Source of the DNA: Coptodactyla brooksi
Taxonomy: Eukaryota; Arthropoda; Insecta; Coleoptera; Scarabaeidae
Direction: 5' to 3'
Assembly (NCBI GenBank): GCA_033557675.1
Contig: JAWQRM010000418.1
Location: 1 to 22,923, forward strand
DNA: 22,923 nt
Each line of letters opens with the position of its first letter. The first letter of the stretch is position 1. The translations under genes and the position numbers were made by a program. Below the pieces are notes generated by a model. It made no database searches. It was not told the DNA's origin and was given only the letters and a program-made list of their open reading frames with translations. Below are positions 8,971-19,619 of the stretch, piece by piece.

Positions 8971-9790
8971 AAAAATCGTACAATTTAGTTTGAAATCATC
9001 TGCTGATCTCCGCAGCCTGCAATCGTTTAGACAAGGAATAATGGAAGCCTAAATCACGGAAATCTCTTGTAGTGCTCTCTTTAAGTCTGAAATGTTGGAA
9101 ATCGAACGTGTTTGAATTTTTTTGGTGAAATAATTCGAGTCATGTGCATTGAAATCCGGCGATTGAACGGGTATTTTCAGTACTTTGAGACAGTTGTAGG
9201 GCGCTCATACATGTATACGCGAGAAATGTGCAGTATGCTCTAGGTCACTGTCAACACACAGCTTAAACGTGTTGGGAATTCCCATTTCTTCAAAGTTTTA
9301 CGTTTTCCTTTAGAATATTTAATAATGCTAGGTTTTTTCAGTGATCTTCCACTGTGTTTTACTGTCGGCCGCAAATTTTTGGGATTCATCTCCGTATTCG
9401 GTTTTCTACAAATATTTACTTTTTCATGAGACATAAAAATAGAAAATTTTCCTTCACTTTTCTTATGATCCAACATTATTCACCAGCAGTGAGTTTTGTC
9501 TACAAAGATATTTTTTATTTTATTTGCGACCCAATTCTTTTTCTTGTGCCTTGCATAATGAATTGGACTGTGCTTTGACTCGGACTACCTATTTTTGCGA
9601 TTTTGTCAAACGTTTTACCGTTTTTGTGATGCTTAATTACAAGTTCTTTTATATAAAAGTGTACGACAAGAAACCTTTGCAAACCTCTCAAAACCAAATC
9701 AAAAACAAAAACTCTAACACTTCTAATTATTGTAGCGATAATTTTTAGGGGAATATCCGAATTTGTGCAAATAAGCTGTTGTACGATTTT
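8971..9790 (-). pseudogene. Tc1-like transposon remnant
   Basis: AAAATCGTACAA (8972-8983) and its exact complement (9779-9790) are candidate inverted termini. The minus-strand coding remnant starts near 9697: an HTH-like segment reads ELVIKHHKNGKTFDKIAKI then QSTVQFIM (9515-9640), matching the Tc1 N-terminal helix-turn-helix. After a deletion, SEGKFSIF, KPNTEMNPKNLRPTVKHSG (9350-9476) match the Tc1 DESKFNIF..W.KPNTELNPKNLRPTVKHGGG block. The first catalytic Asp of TDES is not seen (the remnant reads KKSEGK). C-terminal traces such as SNISDLKRALQE lie near 9080. Frames are broken and the middle of the catalytic domain is lost, so it is not autonomous. Confidence 0.75.
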
Positions 9791-9803
9791 CAGTCACGCA
9801 TAT

Positions 9804-12510
9804 TTCATGCAATTTTGTAGAATTGATGAAGAATTTAATGACAGACATAAAAGAAATAAAATCAAACCAACAGGATCTTATCAAACAAGGAAGAGAAGTA
9901 ATAGAAGAGAACAACACTTTAAGAGAAATAAAATAATTAACCACGAGATTGGAAAACCTTGAAAGGGAAAAGAAAGAAAATAATAAAGCATGGAAGGTAA
10001 CAAGAGCTTGTAACAAGAGCCTGAAGTAGAAGCGCTAACAGCAGCAACAGAAATGCGAGAAAAAGATGAAAGAAGAAGTAATATAATAATTTCGGGATTA
10101 ACAGTCGGTGACGATACAAGTGGACAGTTGAAGGTAAAAGTGGAAGGATTAATGAAGTCGACCCTAGGCATAAATGCTAAAATACTGGAAGCTTCAAGAG
10201 TAGGAGAAGATGGATGTGTACGAATAAGTGCAATGCATCTTCAAGAAATGATAAAGACAATCGCAATAAAAAAGGAGTTGAACAATACAAAAGGATAATG
10301 ACAATGAGAAAAGAAGACAAAGTGATTATGTAGGAATAAATGGTACTAAGGGCTACAATGTAGGAAAGTGGAATATACGAGAATTATATGAGACCGGAGC
10401 AGTTAAAAACTTGATAGGAGAAGCTAAGCAATACAATATAGCGCCACTGACAATACAGGAAACACACATAAAACATCTACAACAGAAATTTAAGAGTATG
10501 TACTTTCTACCAGCGGTGGAGAAGCAAAACGATATGGAGCACGAAATTTGTACTCACCAGGGCTTCCTGGTGAGTACGAATTTGAAAGGAAAAATTACAA
10601 AATTTGTGCCAATTTCTGACAGGGTATACTACTGAGAAATAAAAGAACAGAACATAATACTTCTTAACGTATATGCACCGACGGAAGAGAAACTAGAAGA
10701 CGTAAAGGACACGTTCTATGAAGAGTTGGAGGCAACGTATAACATACTAATTAAGAAGAAAATTAGGATAATGATGGGAGATTTGAATGCAAAAGTAGGG
10801 AGAGAACCAATGTACAGACATATAACGGGAGGTGGAAGCAAACACGAAAGCAGTAATGATATTAGGTAAAAGTTAATCGAATTTGCAGAAGAGAAACAAT
10901 TAAAAATAGTAAGTAAACACTTTAGAAGAAAAGACATTTATATTTACAATTGGGGTAAAATTTACAGTAAGTACAAATTAGGGTGAGCTCTGCAAATGAT
11001 TAGAATTTCAGAGTTATACTTTTGCTTTGTAAATTTAATCGTTAATTTGAATCAATACAGTTCGTTTGTGGCATTAATTCAATTCAATTCTGATGCATCC
11101 TACATGGCGTTGCAATTTTTACAAACAGGAGTATATTCCAATCAAATTGACCATGTCTTCATCGATAAACCATATAAGAACATTAATTAACATTAATTAA
11201 TAAGAACAGAAATGAAACTGGAAAAGAGACATAAAGGCAGAAGAAAGTATAGTAGGGCCTGGAAGCAAGTGAATTTAAGCGAACTACAAATTATGAAGGT
11301 CCAGAAAAAGTACAAAGAATAAATTACCCTACGTTATAGAATAACTACACAAACAGAATCACTAAATACAGAAGATGAAAGGAGAAAAATGGAAAATATA
11401 AAGACCAGAACTTTCCAAAAGAAAGAAACATGGTGGGATGAGAAATGTATGATAGAAGAGAGAAATAAAAGGAGAATGAAAGCATTAACCACGGAGACGG
11501 AGGAAGATAGTCTAGAACTCAAAGAGCAAAGGTTAAGAAGATATATAGGCAGAAGAAAAGAACAAAAAATGAAGAAAAGGTGAAAAGCATAAGGAGGAAC
11601 ACTATGAAAAAACATTATGCATTAAAGATAAAGACCATAATTTGTTGGGAGAGGACAGTAGGATGAGGGAGAGAAGGAGTGAATACTTTTTCGAAATGCT
11701 TAATGAAAACGCCGAAGAGATGTGCCAGGAGGTGAAACTGATGGAGGAGATAGAGGTCACTGAATCTACCAGAAAAGAATTAGGCGGAGTAGTAGAAAAA
11801 CTCAAGAACAATAAGAGCCCTGGGGAAAATAACATAACAGCGGAACATCTAAAGTATGTTAGAGGTGACTACAAAGATAGGAGAAATAAAATTCAAGGCC
11901 GTAAATGAATATGTATATCTAGGCGTGCTTATATCAAACAAATGTGATGAGGTAAAAGAAATAGACGCAAGGCTACTGAAAGCCACCCGATGTGCAAGTG
12001 CTATGAACTACTTGTTAAGATTTAAGGAATTATCGAGAATGACTAAGATAAGAATCTATAAAACCATATTGCGACCTACAGCACTCTACAGTTGTGAAAC
12101 GTGGATCCTCAATAAGAAGACAGACAATAACTTGATGATATGGGAAAGGAAAATACTCAGAAGAATAGCAGGTGGTAAACAGACTGAATACGGTTTCATC
12201 AGAAGAATAAATAATGAAATATACGCTTTATACAATGAGCCTAAGATTGATGCAATAATAAGGTCAAGACCTCTTCAGTGGCTTGGACATATGGAAAGAA
12301 TGATTGAAGGCAGAATAGTTAAAACAATAGCATGGAGAATACCAGAAGTAAGAAGAAAGGGAGGTAGGCCAAGAAGACGGTGAAGACAAGCGGTCCAAGA
12401 AGATCTAAAAGGGAAGAGGGCAGTTAACTGAAGGAAGAAAACAAACGACCGAAGACTATGGAAAATGGTTACAAAGCTGTGGGCCCAAATAGCCTATTAA
12501 TAACTATATA
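9804..12510 (+). pseudogene. APE-type non-LTR retrotransposon, RT core deleted
   Basis: ORF1 remnant (about 9828-10298): a Lys/Glu-rich coiled-coil stretch (MKNLMTDIKEIKSNQQ, a stop, then TTRLENLEREKKENN) and RRSNIIISGL, typical of the ORF1 of such elements. Endonuclease (about 10357-11190) of the craniofacial-development-protein-2-like type: GKWNIRELYETGAVKNL, TIQETH, QGFLV, LNVYAPTEEK, MMGDLNAKVG, then NQIDHVFIDKPYKN after about 150 bp of intervening non-coding sequence. A linker follows (KKETWWDEKC). The reverse transcriptase begins with LKNNKSPGENNITAEHLKY (11800-11854) and then jumps to the post-RT region (about 11862 on: VNEYVYLGVLIS, ILRPTALYSCETWILNKK, WERKILRRIAGG, KGGRPRRR). The fingers and palm with the catalytic Asp pair are absent. 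Several stops and shifts are present. The clade is uncertain (RTE- or Jockey-like). Confidence 0.85.
11856..12383 (+). pseudogene. C-terminal part of non-LTR reverse transcriptase ORF
   Basis: This is the longest intact open stretch of the element, 175 codons. It covers the region C-terminal to the polymerase palm: IKFKAVNEYVYLGVLISN, TKIRIYKTILRPTALYSCE, WERKILRRIAGG, a basic tail ending GGRPRRR, then a stop. Beyond the stop the frame still reads RQAVQEDLKGKRAV and DRRLWKMV, so the original protein extended to about 12500. It has no N-terminal RT motifs and probably makes no functional product. Translation from 11856 is only a read-through of the deletion joint. Confidence 0.8.
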
Positions 12511-12570
12511 TAAGGCAGTATAAAATGATATAGCATATAGAAAGCTATATTCATAAGGCAATATAAAATG
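12510..12570. repeat. Direct repeat at 3' end of the retrotransposon
   Basis: ATAAGGCARTATAAAATG occurs at 12510-12527 and 12553-12570, a period of 43 bp, followed by a run of T at about 12571. Some non-LTR elements end in short tandem units, so this could be the element's tail, or a local duplication. Confidence 0.6.
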
Positions 12571-14205
12571 TTTTTTTTTTGTTATCATTACAAAAATATA
12601 AAAGAAATTAAGAAAATGTTTACTCATGGCTGCTGTACGATTTTTGAAACATAATTATTACAACTTTTTTCTGCTCATATGTTGGTTATCACCTCTCTTC
12701 ACTATAAAATCTAATAAATTTTAAGACACAATTCATATTTAAAGGAAACAATTCTACGTTATACTAAAATAATGTTTATTTACATTTTCATTAATTTATT
12801 CCACATTTTTTCATTGTTTAACATTTAATTTAATTGAGGTCATAGAAGATTTTTATAATATATTGGGGTCAACGTTTCTCATAATCTAAAGTCAATCGAA
12901 GAGAGTTCCATGATATAACTCATCTTGCGCAATAAACCCTCAAACAACGCGTCGGTTTACCGACATTAGAAAGCAAGTTAAGCGCCTACAGACCATTGCT
13001 GCCCGCTCGATTACAATTACTGCATACACGGAACGATACAAAAGATTTTACGTGTTTTTATACATTTACAGCACGATTTGCACGTGATATCACACAAGTG
13101 AAAGCCGTGTTCTATACTATATCAACACACCTTTGCATTCAACACGTTTTGTTTACTGTTGTGTTCCTACGTCTAGTGGAACGATTATACACGCCGCATT
13201 ACAAAAGAAATCAGTATCTTACGTGCGTTGTCGTTTTTGCCACACCGTAGCAGAGTTTATAATAATCTATGGCTCGAATTGGAATTCTTCACTTTCAAAG
13301 TTATCCTTGAGCAGAACCTTAGAGAGCATTTGATACGGGATTGTGAGAGAAGTAAATGCCAAAAGCTTTTCGCTGGTAAAGATCACGACGATATTGTGCT
13401 AGGTATACTCACTTTGCGGTATCTCAAAGCATAATAGTAAAGCCTACCACACTAGAAATTTATGTGGGTAAAAGTATAACAGAACGTGGGTAACGGAATA
13501 AAAAAATTCAATTACGTACAGGAAGCTCTATTAGTGGTTGTGTTGCTCCTAGTGACAAGTGTTTTTACTATCTCGAAAGGTGTTGAATTTAAGGGATAGG
13601 AAAGATGAGTTTGTATCGTTACTACATTTTTAGAGGTAAGATTGTTTTTAATTCAGATTAACGTTAAAAATCATGTCCTTATATCACAGATATATTATTA
13701 GCAGTAGTATATATTTTGTAATTTTTATTCTTTAACACGTGTCGGTTTAGATATTCGGTTTTTTAAATCTCTGCGCTCAAACTTTACAAGATAATCAATA
13801 AACGATCACTAAGAGTGTTCTAAACAAGCATTTACGAAATTGAATTTCCTTCATCAATTCCTTCCGTCTATTAACGTCAACAACAATGAAACAAAAGGCT
13901 TACTAATAGCGATGATATGGAAGTATAGGTAATTGCATACTGTACTGGATATCCTTGTAATTCGTTGCTAAAAGAGTATTACATGCTAAGATAGAAATAA
14001 CCGGCTGCTACAAACCAATAATTGGCACATTAAGAAACTTATCCCCAACTTATCGGGATCTTAAAGAGATTTTGTCACAAGAAGACAAACAAAATATGGG
14101 AATACTATCTTTGTATTTTCATAAACAAGACATTTATAATGAAAGATAAGTTTCTATTTTATGAAATATTACTAATTTAGGTGTACGTAAATAAAGTTTT
14201 GAGTT
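12571..14205 (+). other. Intron stretch without recognised gene
   Basis: TGTACGATTTTT at 12634-12645 matches the proposed Tc1-like terminus at 9779-9790, in the same orientation. Open frames at 12996-13250, 13133-13333 and 13228-13434 overlap in different frames and give no recognisable motif. The base composition here is less AT-rich than its surroundings, which may mean an old coding insertion beyond recognition. The rest shows nothing I can name. Confidence 0.4.
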
Positions 14206-14330
14206 TGGAATCTTTGGCTTCATAACAAAGTATAAGCAACACCAACACTACATCAAAACTAGAAAATTACTGTTCGATGCATGTTTCGTTATCCTCGTTA
14301 ACATCATCAGCAGCGATGAAAGACCAGCGT
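14206..14330 (-). repeat. Hammerhead-bearing repeat, copy D (minus strand)
   Basis: The left flank TTTGGAATCTTTGGCTT (14204-14220) followed by ACAAAGTATAAGCAACACC resembles the start of the copy at 7188. The module is antisense here, and GTCTTTCAT upstream of it on the minus strand is shared with the other copies. The second arm appears to be missing. Confidence 0.65.
14271..14315 (-). ncRNA. Hammerhead ribozyme-like module (copy D)
   Basis: On the minus strand the core CTGATGA (14310-14304) and GAAAC (14287-14283) are intact, with the same extra T after A9. Stem II keeps four pairs (GTTA/TAAC). The putative cleavage triplet is ATC, ending at 14276. Stem I (CGCTG against GAACA) is poor, and stem III is reduced to one clear pair, so folding is doubtful despite the intact core. 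Confidence 0.45.
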
Positions 14331-14647
14331 TGTATCTATAACAATTCAGATAAGCGTGTATACAGTTTACAAAAGAACTTTCTCTCGGTCAACGTCTTTA
14401 GAGCTCATTACTTGAATGAACGTTTCATCATTACTTATTGATGACACCCAAGAAATGTTTGAGTACTGTTTATCTATAGTCAATTATTGTGCATCTGATG
14501 CGGGTCTATTACCAGATCCTTTGATATACCGTCACTTTCCATTGGTATCCATATTTTTGTCGTAATAACCTAGTTATCCACAAACAATTGGTGTTATATA
14601 CTTTCATTGTACAGAAAGTAAGTATAATTACTTAATTATGTGTTAAC

Positions 14648-14675
14648 GAAATGAAATTTTATAAAATTTCATTTC
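14648..14675. repeat. 28-bp perfect palindrome
   Basis: GAAATGAAATTTTA is followed directly by its exact complement, with no loop. It could form a cruciform or be a remnant foldback. It lies in AT-rich intron with no adjacent gene. Confidence 0.75.
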
Positions 14676-15536
14676 ATGTATATTTTTACTATTTACAGTT
14701 TTTATGAGCTACTTAGGTTCTAGAGCAATTTCGATCTAGATATGAAGGGATGAGGTGAAGGAGCGAATGAGGCCCCATCATTCAAAAGAACGATGGGACA
14801 TTCTAGTCACCACGAAAGCAAATCGTAACGATACTTTTTCAACCAGAAACATTGAAAGGTTCCAAAATCGGATTCCCACAGTTCACTCATTATTTCTCAA
14901 GCAGTACTCTCTGCGTCTCAGAGCATGGATAATGTAGCAGTTCTAGGATTGTTCCGGAGATTCTAAATATTTACGAGTATTCAGGTTGCATCTTTGTCTT
15001 TAATGAAACATCTGTTAGAATGTAATCAAGTGAAAACTGCATTTGAATTTAATTTTATTTTCTACCAAAAGTAGCCATACGTTACAACAGATGGGAAGTT
15101 AATCAAAATATGTACAAATTCTGCAATTTATTATATAAGTGAGGTGAAAATTGCTGGCAGCACTATGTAAGAGTGGCTCATGTCTGAATCGGCCTTAGCG
15201 CGGCTGCATACGAGGAGAAATTTCTGTTATGACATCCTCTTGCAATCTATCATATAGCCAGTTTCTTTCCAACTTTTGCATACATCTTGACCCTTAGTCT
15301 CAATCTTATGATTCTCCCATACGCGTCTATATTCTTATCAAAGCTGTATATGAATACCTGCAGTTTTTAAACACATTTTTTAGGTTATCTAGAACGAAAT
15401 AAATTATAATATGTTTAAACATATAATAAATTAAATATATAACTTTCACACATGGTAAAAAGTTGCCAAAATATAATGTTAAATAAAATAAGTTTATCAT
15501 ATACTATAAATGTTTGCATACCGTCAAAAAAGCGAC
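14676..15536 (+). other. Intron stretch without recognised gene
   Basis: A 60-codon open frame at 14755-14937 shows no known motif. Composition is otherwise AT-rich. No transposon ends or coding blocks were recognised. Confidence 0.4.
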
Positions 15537-15564
15537 GAAGGCAAATGCTTGAGCATTTGCCTTC
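15537..15564. repeat. Perfect 13-bp hairpin with 2-nt loop
   Basis: GAAGGCAAATGCT (15537-15549) and its exact complement (15552-15564) are separated by TG. No T-run or coding context suggests a terminator role, and this is eukaryotic intron. Confidence 0.75.
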
Positions 15565-16855
15565 TCCTATGATATGGAGCATGCGACGCGTGATATGGAT
15601 ATCAATTAATATACCGACGACTGTAGCGCAGACAGTGAATATATTTGGTTAATATATACATTACTTTTTCTAGTTCAAACGAAGACATTTAACTGCCCCA
15701 TATAAGCTGTTTTCGGATTCAGTTTACTTCTTAAGAAAGTCAATTGAAGGCAACGTATACCATTAACATAGTTTGTAGTAAAAATACGAGTGCACGACAC
15801 AGGTGTGACCGACTAATGTTTATTTAACGATGAAGTTGAAACGAAACTATAGAATGCACTACTATCTACCTTGTAAAATACTATACACGCTTTAACGCTT
15901 TTTTTGCATGAAACCGTTCACGTGCAGACAGACAAATAGTTAACGTGAATATTTCTATAATTTAGTCATTTGCCATAATTATTATACGCATTAGTGATGC
16001 AATGAATGTTGTAAATTGATCACGTATATCTGAATATGGTTTTGTTGTGTATGATGATTAGAACGGCATTTTATCAGCGGCTAGTATTAATATGACAATC
16101 GGCGTTCTCTTTTTAGACTACTGACATATAAAATAATATGAAACAAAGAGAAATAAGTGATAAGACTGCAAGACACGATATTGACTATAATCAACTTGTA
16201 AAACAAACCAAGAACATGTGTCAGTAACACTTCCACAGTTTTTGACGTTCAAACACACATTTTGCGTGGCAAAATTCTTTAAAGGACAGTACTTTATTTT
16301 TTTACACTAACATCTTTATCTTTCATTATTTCAGTTCTAATACTAAATTGAATACTGGCGCGCAGTACACATGACCCATAGAAACAATCAAAACTCATTG
16401 TACGACCAACATTTCAAAGACTTATTTTAAAAACTAAGTCTCAAGATATTCCGAAGCGCGAAACTACAATCTCTTACAATTTGTTGTTGAACTTGGCAAT
16501 ATGGAGTGCATATACAATATACTTTTGGAACATATATAATGGAGTAGCTAGTAAATAAAGCTTGATCAATTCAAAATCTCACTTTTGTGATGATATGAAA
16601 TGAAGAACTCATTGATATTTGTAGCAGTAGCAGTAGATTGACATAGTTATAAATTATATCATTACAATGTTTGAATATAACCTAAACGTTCCGTAATGCA
16701 TAGATTGGTCTGTATGTCCATCGATCTGACTTTACGTATGTGAACACTAGTCCTTATGCTACTGAATCAATTAGAACTATAGTAGTTACTCTATGAACCG
16801 TTCTCAATACACTTGTCAATGTTGGCAGTTGATTTAACTATAATTATGGGTATGG

Positions 16856-17069
16856 AACGTTTGGTTTAGAAACAAAATGAAACAATGCCGACACTACTGC
16901 ACAAAAGCTGAAAAAATATCTGATCGATGCGCGTTTCATTAACCAAGTTAACAACATCGGGAGCAATAATAGGCTGCAGACAGTGATCAGGGGTGACTTA
17001 GATACGATGACTTGATCAGTGAAAAGCGCGTCGAACAAGCATTTGTGGTATAGTGGTGACAATTGTTTA
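16856..17069 (-). repeat. Hammerhead-bearing palindromic repeat, copy E
   Basis: Left end AAACAATGCCGACACTAC and right end GTAGTGGTGACAATTGTTT-like sequence are imperfect inverted repeats (right arm about 17030-17069). The minus-strand module has stem I TGCTC (16965-16961) against GATCA (16925-16921), degenerate core CCGATGT (16960-16954), stem II GTTAAC/GTTAAT, and GAAAC (16937-16933). On the + strand the right arm keeps GAAAAGCGCGTCGAACA (17011-17027), the GAAA-to-cleavage-site half of a second, opposed module. Both modules are probably dead. Confidence 0.65.
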
Positions 17070-17117
17070 TAGTTGTAACGTGCTTAAAAATTATTATGAA
17101 ATAATTTCTAACGTGCC

Positions 17118-17142
17118 CTATATTTTCTTCATGAAAATATAG
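17118..17142. repeat. 10-bp hairpin
   Basis: CTATATTTTC (17118-17127) and its exact complement (17133-17142) surround TTCAT. The following word CACCTTGT recurs near 17777 in the same intron. Confidence 0.6.
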
Positions 17143-17843
17143 TCACCTTGTGCATACTTCATAATTATCAAGCTAGAACCACAGAATTGCATTAGTAACT
17201 TAGTTTGATTCTTTAAAAGTTGCCTGTTTGCAAAACTTGATTTAACCACAGTGGCCGAAAACGGGATGTGTCGTATGGGAAACAAATAGAATCCATATAT
17301 AAACCTAAGCTTTTGCGAACGTTTTTCAGAGCAATCAAATCTTCATTAACCATCATATTTAAAATAGGCTCTATAACACTTCCTAAAAAGCTATATAACT
17401 ATTTATGATTAATAAACAATTCATTATGAATCATTTTGAATAAAGTATTATTTAATATAGAAAAAATACTATTTGTCGTTGTATAACGGTTTAATTGGTA
17501 ATTCAATTAATGAGGTTTGTATATCTTATTTATGTATAATAAACTACTTATATAAATTGATTACATTCTAGTAACATAACCGAATTAGTAGAAAGCGTAA
17601 AATTGGCTCAGTTTTATTGAATGCTACCTATTTGTTCAGTATTAACGATAATGCTGAGTCAAGTGAATCGTGTTAGGAGTTTCGAACGCATTTTGAATAA
17701 GATAGTTTGGGGTAAGTGATTTCTTTTGTTTAAATGTTAGACATTCTACAAGGTAATTTAGATTTCAAACTAGGTCACCTTGTTGTAAGATGTATCTACC
17801 ACTTTTTTATGTTACAGTTATATAACATTAAGAATAAATTTGT

Positions 17844-17870
17844 TTATTATTATTATTATTATTATTATTT
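17844..17870. repeat. (TTA)n microsatellite
   Basis: Nine consecutive TTA/ATT units without interruption. Confidence 0.9.
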
Positions 17871-18375
17871 GTGTTTCAATTGATAACTAAAAACAAACTT
17901 CCTCGGAAAATACTTGAAGGCTATAACCTCTACAATACAATATGTTCGTTTGACTTTCAAAGATATTGTGTAAATTTATCTCAATATTAACAGTTATAGA
18001 ATATCATACTATGATTTATATGTGTCGAAATTTGTGAATTAGTCTGATATGTATACTATTAATATTGTTTGGTCTTCGAAGAACGCCTTTGAACGTGTGT
18101 CCCAAAAGTCGTGGAGTGGTCTCGAAAGTGAAGTATAGTAAAATGGGTAGATAGAGAGGGCACGTGTTTTCACGGTGTGAATAAAGTCAGAGATCTTATT
18201 GCACCTCCAGTTTTTTATTCCAGATTGTAGGTAGCTGATGCCAAATGCTTTCGAAAATTCTATTCAAATTTATGGGAATTATTGGACCTTTGTACAACGA
18301 TTTACGCGACAGTGGAACTTATTTCAAAATAAGCCAGCTTTGCAGTACTGGTCGGAACGCCGTTTAAAGCAATTA

Positions 18376-18450
18376 CTTTTCTATAAAACCCTTGTTTTAT
18401 AGAAAAGACTTTCTATTACACCTGAATCATTTTTCTATAAAACACTTGTT
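18376..18450. repeat. Hairpin with adjacent direct repeat
   Basis: CTTTTCTATAAAA (18376-18388) and its exact complement (18395-18407) surround CCCTTG. The left arm plus loop recurs as TTTTCTATAAAACACTTGTT at 18431-18450 with one difference. The region up to 18560 is very AT-rich. Confidence 0.7.
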
Positions 18451-18935
18451 ATTGTTATTCTCCTTTTCTATATACTTCTTTTCCCCCAGTATTCCAATAA
18501 TATATTATATTATTAGAATATATTATATAATATAACTAGGGTATATATTATATTTGTAACCACAAACTTGCCACATTTTATTTAATTCATTGATACTAAG
18601 ACTACCGTTGACGTAATAAAACAGATCAAAATATAACAACTCCAAACACAACTTGATAAAACAAGAATAAAAAATCTATACAAGAACTTTAAACTACGGG
18701 TAGGAGCATTTATAAAATATAACGCAGTAATGAATATAGGAAAGACCAAAATATAGCTAATAAATCTAGGAGAAATAAAACTATAGGATTGATAACAAAA
18801 GGAAAGACAAATTTCAACCTACCAACAAGGAAGCAGAATTTCGGGAAGAAAACGAACTGTTAGTAAGGATTATAAAAATTTCTCCATGAATTCAACTTTC
18901 CGTGAGAAGAAGTGGATAGAAAGTTCGCTCTTACC

Positions 18936-18973
18936 GGCGAAGAAATTATTTGCGGGCGAAGAAATCATTTACG
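18936..18973. repeat. 19-bp tandem duplication
   Basis: GGCGAAGAAATTATTTGCG is followed directly by GGCGAAGAAATCATTTACG, two differences. It is a local duplication in the intron. Confidence 0.8.
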
Positions 18974-19619
18974 TTGCATTCAAAAATGTCACAGTAATGG
19001 ACATGTTGTCATGAAGAGACCATTATAGAAGACATAAACGTTTGATATAAATCGGCAACGTACACGGAAGAATTAATACCAATACTTTTAAAGAGTACTT
19101 CCAGCAAATGCTAAGTTTACTAGTCTGGGCTTGCATAACGCATCTACGTAATACTATAATATACCGGTCATCAGTCACATTATTAATACGTTTATCCTTG
19201 TGTAATTTCACTATTGTCCATAGTAGTAATATATAATAATAGACTTGTTGTGAAGATGCCTTCAGCAAAGAATCCCGAAACGTTTATACTTAAGCAGCGG
19301 CAATAAAATATCAGGAAACAGTAAACCCAATGAAGATTATCTAGTGAAGTAATTAGTGAGTTAGAGATTTATTCTGGATGTCAATATTTATATTATTAAT
19401 CGCGTACAGCATACAAAATTCCAATGAAACTTCTTGGCAACTCGATAGTTGTTTGAAGCACAAATATTACTAATCCAAAAGTCATACCTGTGAAAAAATA
19501 TATTTGTGATAAATTTTTGATATCCTTTCTATATTTCTTGACATCCTAATCAGACGATTACTTTCATAAATGTTATATGTCCAACACCATCGATTAAACC
19601 ATCGATTTGTTTCTTACAG

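Larger units (their letters stand above)
6260..19619 (+). other. ck: ck giant intron (13,360 bp, phase 1)
   Basis: Donor GTAAGA at 6260 and acceptor TTACAG ending at 19619. The split codon G|GT restores glycine, and the joined reading FNAE-G-AEHGRR continues without a break. The intron is about 80% of the distance between the first and last visible exons and is composed largely of decayed transposons, listed separately. Stretches with nothing recognisable are about 7526-8745, 12650-14200, 15565-16850, 17143-18370 and 18975-19610; all are AT-rich. Confidence 0.85.

Noticed and set aside
9723..10171. Hydrophobic minus-strand frames over the retrotransposon ORF1
   Set aside because: Runs of Leu/Phe/Ser arise from the complement of the AAG/GAA-rich ORF1; they are not membrane proteins.
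12996..13434. Overlapping short open frames as a possible gene
   Set aside because: Three frames overlap with no recognised motif, no splice structure and no codon-use signal I could support. Noted only as unexplained sequence.
18090..18130. GTGTCCCAAAAGTCGTGG as a transposon terminus
   Set aside because: It looks like a terminal repeat, but no inverted partner or target duplication was found nearby.
18610..18790. Possible reverse-transcriptase trace (KLRVGAFIKYNAVMNIGKTK)
   Set aside because: It faintly recalls the palm region of some non-LTR elements, but no second motif supports it and the frame is broken.
19250..19295. GAAGATG followed by CGAAACG, resembling another hammerhead module
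   Set aside because: The intervening bases do not form a stem II, and no complementary stem I flanks the sites.
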